Source: Candidatus Eisenbergiella merdipullorum (lineage in GTDB: Bacteria; Bacillota; Clostridia; Lachnospirales; Lachnospiraceae). Taken from it: a DNA stretch of 46,818 bases. This document shows, one piece after another, positions 26,109 through 35,127 of the stretch. The notes under the pieces were generated by a model. That model did not search any database. It was not told the origin of the DNA and saw only the letters and a list, made by a program, of their open reading frames with translations. The position numbers and the translations under genes were made by a program. The stretch lies in NCBI GenBank assembly GCA_019118445.1, contig DWYY01000194.1, positions 1 to 46,818 on the forward strand, written 5' to 3'. The stretch's first letter is position 1. Each line of letters begins with the position of its first letter.

Positions 26109-26825
26109 ATGTATACGTTTCAGTCACAGATCAGATACAGCGAGCTGGATTCGGAAGGAAAGCTTTCCATTGCTTCCATCGTGGATTATTTTCAGGATTG
26201 CTCCACGTTCCAGTCGGAAGAACTGGGGGTGGGGATCGAGTATCTGGAGCATGTGGGGATGCTGTGGGTGATGTCCTACTGGCAGATTGTGATCGACAGA
26301 TACCCGAAACTGTGTGAAAGGATCACCATCGGGACATTCCCCTATGAATTCAAAGGCTTTCTGGGATACCGGAATTTTTTTATCGCGGATGAGGCGGGGG
26401 AGAAAATTGTGCGCGCCAATTCCATCTGGACTTTGATGGATATGAAAGCGGGCAGACCGGCGAGACCTACGAAGGAAATGGTGGATGCATACCGGCTGGA
26501 AGAGAAGCTGGACATGAATTATGAGCCGCGCAAGATCCGGTTTGACCGTGAAGGAGAGAAGCATCCGGCATTTTATGTCGGCAGGCAGCATCTTGACAGC
26601 AATCATCATGTGAATAACGGGCAGTACATCCATATGGCTCAGGATTATCTGCCGGAGGGCTTTGTGATCGGACAGATGAGGGCGGAGTACAAGAAATCGG
26701 CGCTGTTGAATGATTGTATCGTGCCGGAGTCTTTTGCGGAAGAGGACAGGGTAGGCGTCTCTCTGTGCAATGAGGCCGGAGAGCCCTATGCAATCGTGGA
26801 ATTCAGGAGAAAAGCAAGAGGTTGA
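26109..26825 (+). CDS. Acyl-ACP thioesterase
   Basis: A 238-residue double-hotdog acyl-ACP thioesterase that releases free fatty acids from acyl carrier protein. Seen: the N-terminal hotdog with YSELDSEGKLSIASIVDYFQD, and the second hotdog with the catalytic region HLDSNHHVNNGQY (161-173) containing the Asn-His pair that with a nearby acid makes the plant FatA/FatB active site. No signal peptide. First gene of a run with cvfB 2 bases downstream. Confidence 0.92.
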   Translation: MYTFQSQIRYSELDSEGKLSIASIVDYFQDCSTFQSEELGVGIEYLEHVGMLWVMSYWQIVIDRYPKLCERITIGTFPYEFKGFLGYRNFFIADEAGEKIVRANSIWTLMDMKAGRPARPTKEMVDAYRLEEKLDMNYEPRKIRFDREGEKHPAFYVGRQHLDSNHHVNNGQYIHMAQDYLPEGFVIGQMRAEYKKSALLNDCIVPESFAEEDRVGVSLCNEAGEPYAIVEFRRKARG

Positions 26826-26827
26826 GC

Positions 26828-27664
26828 ATGCGGATAGAGGTTGGAAAACGGCAGGAACTGAAGGTGATAAAAAAGGTGGACTTCGGCGTCTATCTCGCTT
26901 TAGAGGGGAATCCGGAGGAACGGGTTCTGCTTCCCGCAAAGCAGGTGCCTGCGGGCTGTCAGGTGGGCGAGAGGCTGGAAGTGTTCGTTTACCGGGATTC
27001 GAAGGACAGGCTGATCTCCACCACGGCGCAGCCGGCGTTGTGTGTGGGCGAGGTGGGCGTGCTGACGGTTGCGCAGACCGGAAAAGTGGGCGCTTTCCTT
27101 TCCTGGGGACTGGAAAAGGATCTGTTTCTGCCGTTCCGGGAGCAGACAAGGCCGGTGAAGGCGGGGGACAGTTTTCCTGTGGCCCTTTATGTGGATAAAA
27201 GCGGACGTCTGTGTGCGACAATGAAGATCTATCACTATCTGAGGACGGACAGCCCTTATAAAAAGGACGACCGGGTACATGGATATCTGTATGAGATCAG
27301 CAGGCAGTTCGGCGCATTTGTGGCTGTGGATGACAAATATTCGGCGCTCATCCCGCCCAGGGAGATGTACGGGACATTGAAGGCAGGCGACAGGATCGAA
27401 GCGAGGGTAACGGCTGTCCATGAGGACGGGAAGCTGGATCTGAGCGTCCGTGACAAGGCTTATCTGATGATCGGAAAAGATGCGCAGAAGGTGCTGGAAG
27501 CGATCGAGGGGGCCGGGGGCGCGCTCCCCTTTAATGACAAGGCTGCGCCGGAGCTGATCCGGGAAAAAATGCAGATGAGCAAAAATGAATTCAAACGGGC
27601 CGTCGGACATCTTCTCAAAGAAGGAAAAGTGGAGATCACGGGAAACGAGATTCAGAAAAAGTGA
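26828..27664 (+). CDS. cvfB: CvfB-family S1 RNA-binding protein
   Basis: A 278-residue protein of the CvfB type: three S1-like domains (about 1-65, 66-140, 141-215) and a C-terminal winged-helix domain (about 220-278, NEFKRAVGHLLKEGKVEI). In Staphylococcus CvfB binds RNA and affects virulence gene expression; no enzymatic function is known. I chose ATG 26828 with AAGAGG 6-7 bases upstream; TTG 26822 would add two residues. It follows the thioesterase stop by 2 bases, so the two are coupled. Confidence 0.88.
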   Translation: MRIEVGKRQELKVIKKVDFGVYLALEGNPEERVLLPAKQVPAGCQVGERLEVFVYRDSKDRLISTTAQPALCVGEVGVLTVAQTGKVGAFLSWGLEKDLFLPFREQTRPVKAGDSFPVALYVDKSGRLCATMKIYHYLRTDSPYKKDDRVHGYLYEISRQFGAFVAVDDKYSALIPPREMYGTLKAGDRIEARVTAVHEDGKLDLSVRDKAYLMIGKDAQKVLEAIEGAGGALPFNDKAAPELIREKMQMSKNEFKRAVGHLLKEGKVEITGNEIQKK

Positions 27665-27713
27665 GGAAAGTCCGGCGGAGCGGTTGCCTTGCAGATGAAA
27701 GTAGGGATTTCGG

Positions 27714-28628
27714 ATGAATTACAGAAAAGCGAATTGGGGATTTCTGGGGATGGTGCTGTTGCATTTTGCGGTGGTCATCGTGCTCCTGGTCGGAAGGATC
27801 ACGTCCATGAACATCCTGCTGAACCTTTTTTTAAGTGAAATGATGCTGGTAGTGCCCGCAGGCGCGGCGCTCCTGACTTCCGGAGAGAGGCCGGTCCGGG
27901 TGCTGTGCTTTCATGGGCTGAAATTTACGTCAGTTCTGATGGTGCTCGTCTTCACGTTCCTGATGGGGCCGCTGACCACTCTCCTGAACGCGGTGAGTAT
28001 GCTGTTCGTAGACAATGCGGTGACGGATATGAGCGGCCAGATCCTGGAATATCCGTTCCCGGTCATGTTTTTTATGATGACTGTTTTCGGTCCTGTCTGT
28101 GAGGAACTGTGCTTCCGCGGGATTCTTTACAGGGGATATCTCAAGAGCGGAAATGCGGCGAAGGCAGTCCTGTTATCCGCCCTTCTGTTCGGGCTGATCC
28201 ATATGAATTTCAATCAGGCGCCCTATGCCTTTGCCCTCGGCGTGGCGATGGCGCTTCTGATGGAGGCTACGGGAAGCCTGCTCGCGCCCATATTGATGCA
28301 TGTGATCTTCAACGCGCAGTCGGTCGTTCTGATGTATGTGTATGACCGCTTCTTCCCCTGGATCCTGGAGGCGCAGGCGCAGCAGGGGATGGGGGCGCAG
28401 GAGCTGCTTCCGACGATCTGTGTTTATCTGGTGCTCGCTCTGGTATGCACCGCGCTTGCGGGCTGCGTGCTGGTCTGGCTGTGCAGGAACCAGGGACGGG
28501 AGGAGTATATCCGCTGGCTCATACGGGAGCAGAAAGAGGACGGGAAAAAGGGAAAGCTGGCCAGCGCCCCTTTGATCGTGGGCATTGTGCTCTGTCTTGC
28601 CTATATGATCTTGCTGGCTGCGCTGTAA
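27714..28628 (+). CDS. CPBP-family intramembrane glutamic endopeptidase
   Basis: A 304-residue polytopic membrane protein with about seven to eight hydrophobic segments. It has the CPBP (Abi/CAAX protease and bacteriocin-processing) motifs: EELCFRG (Glu130, Glu131, Arg135), FGLIHMN and HVIFN, which form the membrane-embedded active site. CPBP members cleave prenylated or small membrane peptides or give bacteriocin immunity; the substrate here is unknown. No peptide precursor gene was seen nearby. Confidence 0.88.
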   Translation: MNYRKANWGFLGMVLLHFAVVIVLLVGRITSMNILLNLFLSEMMLVVPAGAALLTSGERPVRVLCFHGLKFTSVLMVLVFTFLMGPLTTLLNAVSMLFVDNAVTDMSGQILEYPFPVMFFMMTVFGPVCEELCFRGILYRGYLKSGNAAKAVLLSALLFGLIHMNFNQAPYAFALGVAMALLMEATGSLLAPILMHVIFNAQSVVLMYVYDRFFPWILEAQAQQGMGAQELLPTICVYLVLALVCTALAGCVLVWLCRNQGREEYIRWLIREQKEDGKKGKLASAPLIVGIVLCLAYMILLAAL

Positions 28629-28641
28629 AATTGGTGAATTT

Positions 28642-29325
28642 ATGCAGAAGTTTACGTTACTGGGAATTACTTTATATGATTATGGAGTGCGGGAGGCGCT
28701 TCGCAATACGGACCGGTTTCTGGCGACCGGAGGGCTGAATACGGTCGCTTACATTTCCAGCGCGCAGATAGCGCAGGCGTCCAGGGACGAGGGGCTGAAG
28801 GATTGCGTGGAGCAGTTGGATATGACGGTCTGTACGGAGCCGGATCTTCTGGAAGCGGCGGGGATCGCGGGGAGAAGCCGTATTCATGAGATCGATGAGA
28901 AGATCTATCTGAGGGAGCTGTTCCGCAAGCTTTCCCGAAACCGGAACAGCGTGTATCTCCTGGCGGATACTCTGGCGGATCTGGAAGAACTGGAGGAACT
29001 CATACAGGAATATCAGGGAAATCTGTTCATCAGAGGGCACGGAGCCTGGGAGGCTTTTGACAGACAGCCGGAACGGCTGGTAAATGAACTGAATGATGTG
29101 GCTCCTGATGTGATCGTTTCCAGGATGCCGTGGCCGGAGGATATTGTATTGATGAAAAAGTACGGTCAGTATGTGAATTCCCGTCTGTGGATATCCCTTC
29201 CATACGGGGCCGTATCCTGGATACAGAACCCTTCGTTTTTGGCGAAGCTGAAAAGAAAGATCCATTTCAGGCTTTTTGAGAAGCGTGTGCAGGAATATAA
29301 TAATAAGGAGACGGGCGCAAAATGA
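28642..29325 (+). CDS. WecG/TagA/CpsF (GT26)-like protein, diverged
   Basis: A 227-residue protein whose pattern follows GT26 glycosyltransferases (WecG, TagA): a start like GITLYDYGVREALR, the middle region RIHEIDEKIYLRELF, VYLLADTLADLEELEEL, NLFIRGHGAWEAFD and NELNDVAPDVIVSRMPWPED. The usual nucleotide-sugar loop (TPDGIG-like) is altered to CTEPDLLEAAG, and the late GxGxPKQE-like motif reads RMPWPED. It may transfer an unusual sugar or be inactive. It follows the CPBP gene by 13 bases with a weak ribosome-binding site and ends in a terminator. Confidence 0.6.
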   Translation: MQKFTLLGITLYDYGVREALRNTDRFLATGGLNTVAYISSAQIAQASRDEGLKDCVEQLDMTVCTEPDLLEAAGIAGRSRIHEIDEKIYLRELFRKLSRNRNSVYLLADTLADLEELEELIQEYQGNLFIRGHGAWEAFDRQPERLVNELNDVAPDVIVSRMPWPEDIVLMKKYGQYVNSRLWISLPYGAVSWIQNPSFLAKLKRKIHFRLFEKRVQEYNNKETGAK

Positions 29326-29346
29326 AGAAGTGTCCGTCTTTTTTTT
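29309..29346 (+). terminator. Terminator after the GT26-like gene
   Basis: AGACGG (29309-29314) pairs with CCGTCT (29334-29339), followed by an eight-T run. The left arm lies inside the last codons of the gene. Confidence 0.75.
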
Positions 29347-29502
29347 AACGATAAAAAGAAAAAAGAAAAGTGCATAATTTTTTTCAGATTCCTGTAGATT
29401 TTTTTGTTGTTTTCCTTTAAAATGAAAAATGGGTGTTACATAAATAGTTTTCCAAATGTGAATTTTTTGTGAAAATTGCATAGGAGAAGGAGAGGGGTTA
29501 AA

Positions 29503-30591
29503 ATGATTTCAAATCAGATATTGCAGAGCACGATCGACGGCCTGCGCAGCATCGCGAGGGTGGAGCTGTGCGTGATGGATGTGGACGGTAAAGTAGTGGC
29601 ATCCACGTCGGAGGAACTGGAGATTTTCTCAGATGCGGCGAGGGATTTCGCAAATTCCCCTGCCGACAGCCAGGAGGTGCAGGGATGCCAGTTCTTCAAG
29701 GTATTTGATGAATCTCAGTTGGAATATGTCCTCGTGGCGGGAGGAGCCGGCGAGGATATCTATACCATCGGCAAGATGGCGGCTTTCCAGCTCCAGACGC
29801 TCCTGGTTGCCTACAAGGAAAGGTTTGACAAGGATAATTTCATCAAGAATCTGCTCCTGGACAACCTGCTTCTGGTGGATATTTACAGCCGCGCGAAGAA
29901 GCTGCACATCCCCGTTGATGTGGACAGGACGGTCCTGCTCATTGAGGCGGACAACAACCGGGACGGCAACGTGCTGGAGCTGGTGCGCTCCGGATTCGGA
30001 AACAACAACAGGGATTTCGTTACCGCCGTGGATGAGAACAATGTCATCATCGTGAAGGAACTGACGGAGCAGGAGGCATCCGGGGAAGTGGAGCGGACGG
30101 CGGAAGCGGTCAGTGAATTCCTGAAGAAAGAGGGATTTGACGGCGCTCGGGTCGCCTATGGGACCACGGTAAAGGAGATCAAGGAGGTCAGCCGTTCTTA
30201 TAAGGAAGCGAAGATGGCCCTGGATGTGGGAAAAATTTTCTTTGACGAACGGAACATTATCGCATACAATGAATTGGGTATCGGAAGGCTGATCTATCAG
30301 CTTCCCATTCCGCTCTGCAAAATGTTCATCAAAGAGATCTTCGGGGGAAAGAGCCCGGATGACTTTGATGAAGAGACGCTTACCACGATCAACAAGTTTT
30401 TTGAGAACAGCCTGAATGTGTCGGAAACCAGCCGCCAGCTCTTTATCCACAGGAATACGCTGGTATACCGCCTGGACAAGCTGCAGAAGAGCACAGGGCT
30501 GGATCTGAGGGTTTTTGAGGACGCGATCACTTTCAAGATCGCTCTGATGGTGGTAAAGTATATGAAGTACATGGAAACATTTGAATACTAA
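29503..30591 (+). CDS. PucR/CdaR-type transcriptional regulator
   Basis: A 362-residue regulator. N-terminal sensing part (about 1-130) starting MISNQILQSTIDGL, a central CdaR GGDEF-like domain (about 135-280), and a C-terminal PucR helix-turn-helix with LNVSETSRQLFIHRNTLVYRLDKL near residues 305-328 (two helices split by the turn). Related proteins respond to sugar diacids or purine breakdown; the ligand here is unknown. ATG 29503 is preceded by GGAGAGGGG, while an in-frame ATG at 29476 adds only basic residues. It stands directly before ftsE (88 bases), so it may control that unit. Confidence 0.85.
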   Translation: MISNQILQSTIDGLRSIARVELCVMDVDGKVVASTSEELEIFSDAARDFANSPADSQEVQGCQFFKVFDESQLEYVLVAGGAGEDIYTIGKMAAFQLQTLLVAYKERFDKDNFIKNLLLDNLLLVDIYSRAKKLHIPVDVDRTVLLIEADNNRDGNVLELVRSGFGNNNRDFVTAVDENNVIIVKELTEQEASGEVERTAEAVSEFLKKEGFDGARVAYGTTVKEIKEVSRSYKEAKMALDVGKIFFDERNIIAYNELGIGRLIYQLPIPLCKMFIKEIFGGKSPDDFDEETLTTINKFFENSLNVSETSRQLFIHRNTLVYRLDKLQKSTGLDLRVFEDAITFKIALMVVKYMKYMETFEY

Positions 30592-30679
30592 ACCGCGGCC
30601 TGCGTGCGGTCCTGCCCCGATGCGATCAAAGTACCGGGGCATGCGTATGGAGCGGTGCGGGACGAAAGAGGTACATGTT

Positions 30680-31420
30680 TTGGGACTTTTTGGTACAAAA
30701 AAGACGAGACGGAGGATCCGGGACGATGGTTCGCTCATCGTGCTGGACAAAGTGAGCAAGAGTTACGAGACCGGAGCGCCGGCTTTAAACGGCGTAAATC
30801 TCCGCGTGAAGAAGGGGGAATTTGTTTTTATCGTAGGTGACAGCGGATCGGGGAAATCGACCCTGATCAAGCTGCTGTTGAGGGAGCTGGTCCCCACGTC
30901 CGGGACCATCCTGGTAAACGGGCAGAATGTGGCGCACCTGAAACAGCGCCAGATTCCCAAATACCGCAGAAAGCTGGGGATCGTATTCCAGGATTTCCGC
31001 CTGCTCAAGGACAGGAACGTTTACGAAAATGTGGCTTTCGCCCAGCGTGTCATACAGGTCCCTACGAGAGAGATCAGAAAAAATGTGCCCGCCATCCTCG
31101 CAACCGTAGGACTTGCGGGTAAGTATAAAGCGAAGCCCAAGCAGCTTTCCGGCGGAGAGCAGCAGAGGGTGGCGCTCGCTAGGGCGCTGATCAATAAGCC
31201 GCCGATCCTGCTCGCGGATGAGCCGACCGGAAATCTGGATCCCAAGAATTCCTGGGAGATCATGAAGCTTCTGGAGAAGATCAACGAGGGCGGGACCACG
31301 ATCCTGGTGGTGACGCATAACCGGGAAATCGTCAACGAGATGAAGAAGAGAGTGGTCACGATGAAAAAAGGCGTGATCGTGAGCGACGAAGAACAGGGCG
31401 GTTATATCGATGAGAATTAG
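30680..31420 (+). CDS. ftsE: Cell-division ABC ATPase FtsE
   Basis: ATPase of the FtsEX complex, which uses ATP to activate peptidoglycan hydrolases at the septum. Seen: Walker A GDSGSGKST (about 53-61), Q-loop VFQDFRLL, signature LSGGEQQR, Walker B ILLADEPTGNLD, and the switch His in VVTHNRE. TTG 30680 with AAAGAGGT 6 bases upstream is the best start and gives 246 residues; an earlier ATG at 30581 overlaps the regulator's stop and adds 33 unconserved residues. Even with TTG there are about 20 extra basic residues before the usual start of FtsE. Overlaps ftsX by 11 bases. Confidence 0.93.
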   Translation: MGLFGTKKTRRRIRDDGSLIVLDKVSKSYETGAPALNGVNLRVKKGEFVFIVGDSGSGKSTLIKLLLRELVPTSGTILVNGQNVAHLKQRQIPKYRRKLGIVFQDFRLLKDRNVYENVAFAQRVIQVPTREIRKNVPAILATVGLAGKYKAKPKQLSGGEQQRVALARALINKPPILLADEPTGNLDPKNSWEIMKLLEKINEGGTTILVVTHNREIVNEMKKRVVTMKKGVIVSDEEQGGYIDEN

Positions 31421-32315
31421 TACATTTTTTTATACACTAAAACAGGGCATTGTCAACATCTTCCGGAATAAGTGGTTTTCGCTGGCGTCCATTGCGACGA
31501 TCAGCGCCAGCCTCTTTATCCTGGGGCTTTTCTATGCCGTGATCCTGAATTTCCAGAACATTGTCCATACCGCGGAAGAAGGGGTGTCCGTCACCATTTT
31601 CTTTCAGGAAGGAACGACGGAAGAACGGATGAAGGAAATCGGGGCACAGATCGAGACGCGGGATGATGTGACGCGGGTGGAATTCACCTCTGCGGAAGAG
31701 GCATGGGAGTATTATAAGGAGAATTTCATTCCGGAGGAATATGCGGACGGTTTTCCGGAAGGAGACAATCCGCTGGAAAACTGTGCAAGCTATGAAATTT
31801 TTATGGATGATGTATCGCATCAGGCGGAACTGGTAGCCTATCTGGAAACAATCCCTGAAATACGTGAGATAAACGAATCCGCGCTGGCTGCGACGACGCT
31901 GACTGGCGTGAACGCGCTGGTCGCCTATGTATCGGCAGGCATCATCATCATATTGGTGCTGGTTTCCATGTTCCTGATCAACAATACAGTGACGATCGGT
32001 ATTTCCGTCCGCAAAGAAGAGATCAACATCATGAAATACATCGGGGCGACGGATTTCTTCGTGCGCGCGCCCTTTGTTATCGAGGGAATCCTGATCGGTA
32101 TTCTGGGATGCATCCTGCCTCTCGCAGGCATCTATGTGATGTACAATAATGTCCTGGAATTTATCAATAACCGGTTCTCCATCCTGTCCGGACTGCTTCA
32201 ATTTCTTCCGGTGAACGAGGTATACCGGACCCTGGTGCCGGTGGTGGTCGTGATCGGCGTGGGGATCGGTTTTCTGGGAAGCTTCTTTACGGTGCGCAAG
32301 CATCTGCACGTATGA
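31410..32315 (+). CDS. ftsX: Cell-division ABC permease FtsX
   Basis: Membrane partner of FtsE, 301 residues. A cytoplasmic start (MRISTFFYTLKQG), first transmembrane helix near 22-45, a large extracellular domain (about 50-165) that in other bacteria binds the hydrolase activator, then three more helices (about 170-195, 220-245, 270-292). The segments NIFRNKWFSLASIATI and ISVRKEEINIMKYIGATD are typical. The start is inside ftsE. The downstream M23 protein is the probable partner of the extracellular domain. Confidence 0.94.
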   Translation: MRISTFFYTLKQGIVNIFRNKWFSLASIATISASLFILGLFYAVILNFQNIVHTAEEGVSVTIFFQEGTTEERMKEIGAQIETRDDVTRVEFTSAEEAWEYYKENFIPEEYADGFPEGDNPLENCASYEIFMDDVSHQAELVAYLETIPEIREINESALAATTLTGVNALVAYVSAGIIIILVLVSMFLINNTVTIGISVRKEEINIMKYIGATDFFVRAPFVIEGILIGILGCILPLAGIYVMYNNVLEFINNRFSILSGLLQFLPVNEVYRTLVPVVVVIGVGIGFLGSFFTVRKHLHV

Positions 32316-32341
32316 TGATTTTGAAGGAACGAAAAAGATAT

Positions 32342-33568
32342 ATGAGAAAATGCAGAAAAAGTACCTGCGTGCTGCTGTGTTTTCTGCTTCTGTCTGTCTG
32401 GCTCCTGCCGGGGAACATCAGCAGCGCGGCGACGGCGGATGAGCTGGAACAGAGCATTCAGGAAAAAGAAGAGGCGATCAGTCAGGCGCAGGAACAGAAG
32501 GAACAGATCCAGGCCAACATTTCCAATATTCAGGCGATGGTGGATGAGCTGGAGAGTACAAAGGATGATCTGGAAGCCTACGTGGAGCAGCTGGATGGAA
32601 ATCTGGCAGAGATCCAGTCCAGGATCAATGAACTGAAAGGTCTGATCGAAGAGAAGGAAACGGAGATCGAGGAAACCGAGAAGGAACTGGACGAGGCGGT
32701 CGCGCGGGAGGAAGCGCAGTATGAGGCCATGAAGGTCCGGATCCAGTATTCCTATGAACGGGGAGAGAAGAATCTGCTGGAAATGCTCCTCACGGCGGAC
32801 AGCTTTGGGGAACTCCTGAACCGGGTCGGCTATATCGAACAGATGAATACATATGATCAAGAGCAGCTTGCTGCCTATGTGAAGAACAGGGAGCTGGTGG
32901 AGGCCTGCAGGACTGCGCTTGCAGAGGAGCGGGAGGTTTTGGAGGAAGCAAAGGCCGAGGTGGAAGAGGAAGAAGCCGGGCTGGAGACGCTGATCGCCGA
33001 GAAGGAGGCTCAGATCACCGCTTATCAGAGCGATATCAATAACAAAGAAGCTGCCATCGCGGATTACGAAGCGGACATAGAGATACAGAATTCTACGATC
33101 GCCGCGCTGGAAGCGGCGGCTGCGGAGGCGAAAAAGCAGTTGGAGGAACTGAACCAGCCGCAGGTGAGCTATGACGGCGGCGTGTTCCAGATGCCTCTTG
33201 CCTCTTATAAGCGGGTTTCCTCCGAATATGGCTACCGCATCCACCCGACCCTGGGAGTGAACAAGTTCCATAACGGCGTGGATTTCGCCGCGAACGCCGG
33301 TACGCCGATCATGGCGGCCTATGACGGGACCGTGGTGGGAGCGTCCTATAACAGCTCCATGGGAAATTATGTGATGATCGATCACGGTGACGGGCTGTAT
33401 ACGATCTATATGCACGCTTCCGAACTGTATGTTTCCAGCGGGCAGACTGTGTCGAAGGGTGAAACGATCGCGGCTGTCGGCTCGACAGGGCGTTCGACGG
33501 GACCACATCTGCATTTCAGCGTCCGGCTTAACGGAGAGTATGTGAATCCCTGGAATTATTTGAGCTGA
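32342..33568 (+). CDS. Secreted coiled-coil M23 peptidase (EnvC/PcsB-like partner of FtsEX)
   Basis: A 408-residue exported protein: signal peptide (1-29), a long coiled coil (about 32-272, rich in Glu, Gln and Ala) and a LytM/M23 domain (about 300-400). Zinc and catalytic residues look intact: His310 and Asp314 in HNGVD, His389 and His391 in HLHF, so it may cut peptidoglycan cross-links itself, unlike E. coli EnvC. ATG 32342 gives a proper signal peptide; ATGs at 32312 and 32315 overlap the ftsX stop and have no ribosome-binding site. Gene order ftsE-ftsX-M23 implies activation by FtsEX. Confidence 0.9.
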   Translation: MRKCRKSTCVLLCFLLLSVWLLPGNISSAATADELEQSIQEKEEAISQAQEQKEQIQANISNIQAMVDELESTKDDLEAYVEQLDGNLAEIQSRINELKGLIEEKETEIEETEKELDEAVAREEAQYEAMKVRIQYSYERGEKNLLEMLLTADSFGELLNRVGYIEQMNTYDQEQLAAYVKNRELVEACRTALAEEREVLEEAKAEVEEEEAGLETLIAEKEAQITAYQSDINNKEAAIADYEADIEIQNSTIAALEAAAAEAKKQLEELNQPQVSYDGGVFQMPLASYKRVSSEYGYRIHPTLGVNKFHNGVDFAANAGTPIMAAYDGTVVGASYNSSMGNYVMIDHGDGLYTIYMHASELYVSSGQTVSKGETIAAVGSTGRSTGPHLHFSVRLNGEYVNPWNYLS

Positions 33569-33598
33569 TCAAAGATATAATGGTTACTGAGAGGAAAA

Positions 33599-33643
33599 GA
33601 ACGCCGGGGGGAGGCCTTGAAAAGAGGTTTGACTGCGGCGTTC
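33599..33643. repeat. Inverted repeat between the M23 and S41 genes
   Basis: GAACGCCG (33599-33606) pairs with CGGCGTTC (33636-33643) over a 29-base loop. Only a short T-run follows, so it may reduce but probably not stop read-through into the S41 gene. Confidence 0.35.
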
Positions 33644-33668
33644 GGCTTTGGATGGAAGGAATCATGAG

Positions 33669-34925
33669 ATGAAAGACCGAAAAAGCTTCTGGGGGGGAGT
33701 TCTGACTGGGGTGCTTGCGGTGGCGCTGGTGGCGGGAGGCATCTATCTAGGATATTCGGCGTGGATGTTCTGGCAGTATTCCGGGGCGCAGAATGTGTCC
33801 GTGCAGGAAAGCGCGGAAAGCGTGAGCGCAAACAGCGTGGCGACACAGAACACGCTGAACAAGCTGGATGTGATCGAAGAAACCATAGACAAATATTATC
33901 TGGAGGATGTGGAAGAACAGACGCTGGAAGACGGAATCTACAAGGGGATGGTGGAATCTCTTGGAGATCCGTATTCCACCTACTATTCGCCGGATGAGCT
34001 GGAGCAGATCCAGGAGAAGACGGAAGGAGTTTATTATGGCATCGGGGCATATATCGGGATTGACGCTGAAACATCCCTGCCGCGCCTGACGTCGATCATA
34101 GAAGGAACCCCCGCGCAGGAAAGCGGTCTGAGAGCGGATGACCTGATCTATCAGGTGGATGGGACCGATGTACAGGGGATGGAACTGGAACAGGTTACGA
34201 GCCTGGTGAAGGGAGAGGAAGGGACCACGGTCCATCTGACCATTATCCGGGAAGGAGAGCCGGATTATCTGGAGATCGATGTGGTCCGCCGTCAGGTGGA
34301 AAGCCCCACCGTGAATCAGGAGATGCTGGACGACAGGATCGGCTATATCCAGATCACGGAATTTGATACGGTAACTCTGGATCAGTTCACGGAAGCCCTC
34401 GCAGTCTGCCGGGGCAAGGGTATGGAAGGCCTGATCCTCGATCTGCGCGGAAATCCGGGCGGAAACCTTTCCACGGTCTGCGATATCGCAAGACAGATCC
34501 TGCCGGAGGGCCTGATCGTTTATACGGAGGATAAGAACGGAAAACGCACGGAATACAGTTGTGACGGAGAACACGAAATGACGGAACAGCTCGTGGTCCT
34601 GGTGGACGGCAACAGCGCCAGCGCTTCCGAGATCCTGGCTGGAGCCATCAAGGACTATGGGATCGGGACGCTCGTTGGCACCACCACTTTCGGCAAGGGA
34701 ATCGTCCAGCGGATCATTTCCCTCACGGACGGTTCCGCCGTGAAGCTGACCGTCAGCCATTATTACACCCCGAACGGCAACAACATCCACGAGGTCGGTA
34801 TTGAGCCGGACGTGGAGATCGCCTTTGACGGCGACGCTTATTACAACAACGGCGTGGATAATCAGTTGGAGAAGGCCATTGAGGTGATGAATGAGAAGCT
34901 GGGAGAGGCCGGAGGACAGGAGTGA
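33669..34925 (+). CDS. S41 C-terminal processing protease (CtpA-like)
   Basis: A 418-residue membrane-anchored serine protease. One N-terminal transmembrane helix (about 9-33), a PDZ domain (about 125-205; YYGIGAYIG and LIYQVDGTDV) and an S41 catalytic domain with LRGNPGG (269-275), the Ser-containing NSASASE (315-321) and Lys343 in FGKG, the Ser-Lys dyad. Proteases of this type trim or degrade envelope proteins, including peptidoglycan hydrolases. Its place after ftsEX and the M23 gene suggests it controls that hydrolase (inference). ATG 33669 chosen; a TTG at 33648 is possible. Confidence 0.93.
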   Translation: MKDRKSFWGGVLTGVLAVALVAGGIYLGYSAWMFWQYSGAQNVSVQESAESVSANSVATQNTLNKLDVIEETIDKYYLEDVEEQTLEDGIYKGMVESLGDPYSTYYSPDELEQIQEKTEGVYYGIGAYIGIDAETSLPRLTSIIEGTPAQESGLRADDLIYQVDGTDVQGMELEQVTSLVKGEEGTTVHLTIIREGEPDYLEIDVVRRQVESPTVNQEMLDDRIGYIQITEFDTVTLDQFTEALAVCRGKGMEGLILDLRGNPGGNLSTVCDIARQILPEGLIVYTEDKNGKRTEYSCDGEHEMTEQLVVLVDGNSASASEILAGAIKDYGIGTLVGTTTFGKGIVQRIISLTDGSAVKLTVSHYYTPNGNNIHEVGIEPDVEIAFDGDAYYNNGVDNQLEKAIEVMNEKLGEAGGQE

Positions 34926-34951
34926 ACGTCCGGCCGGTTTGTACCCTGAAA

Positions 34952-34990
34952 GTCGCTGCAGCGGGTAAATGCCCTGTCTGCGGCGATTTT
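34952..34990 (+). terminator. Terminator after the S41 gene
   Basis: GTCGCTGCAG (34952-34961) pairs with CTGCGGCGAT (34978-34987), with an inner GGG/CCC, followed by TTTT. It ends the ftsEX unit. The rest of the gap to 35127 holds a smaller CTTCCCT/AGGGAAG hairpin and no clear promoter. Confidence 0.6.
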
Positions 34991-35127
34991 GCTTCCTGAG
35001 ACGTAAAAATAGTGCGAATGAGGTAAAATCCGTCTACCTTGAAAAGGAACTTCCCTGTATGTTTTACTTGAAGGGAAGATAGGGAATGCGGGCATAAAAG
35101 AGCCGTCTTATGGGAAGAGGTGTGAGA

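Noticed and set aside
26770-27198. 142-codon plus-strand frame across the thioesterase/cvfB border
   Set aside because: It is out of frame with both conserved genes and Gly/Arg-rich, as expected for a shadow frame.
32198-33514. 438-codon minus-strand frame opposite the M23 gene
   Set aside because: It mirrors the coiled-coil repeats of the plus-strand gene, which produce long open antisense frames.
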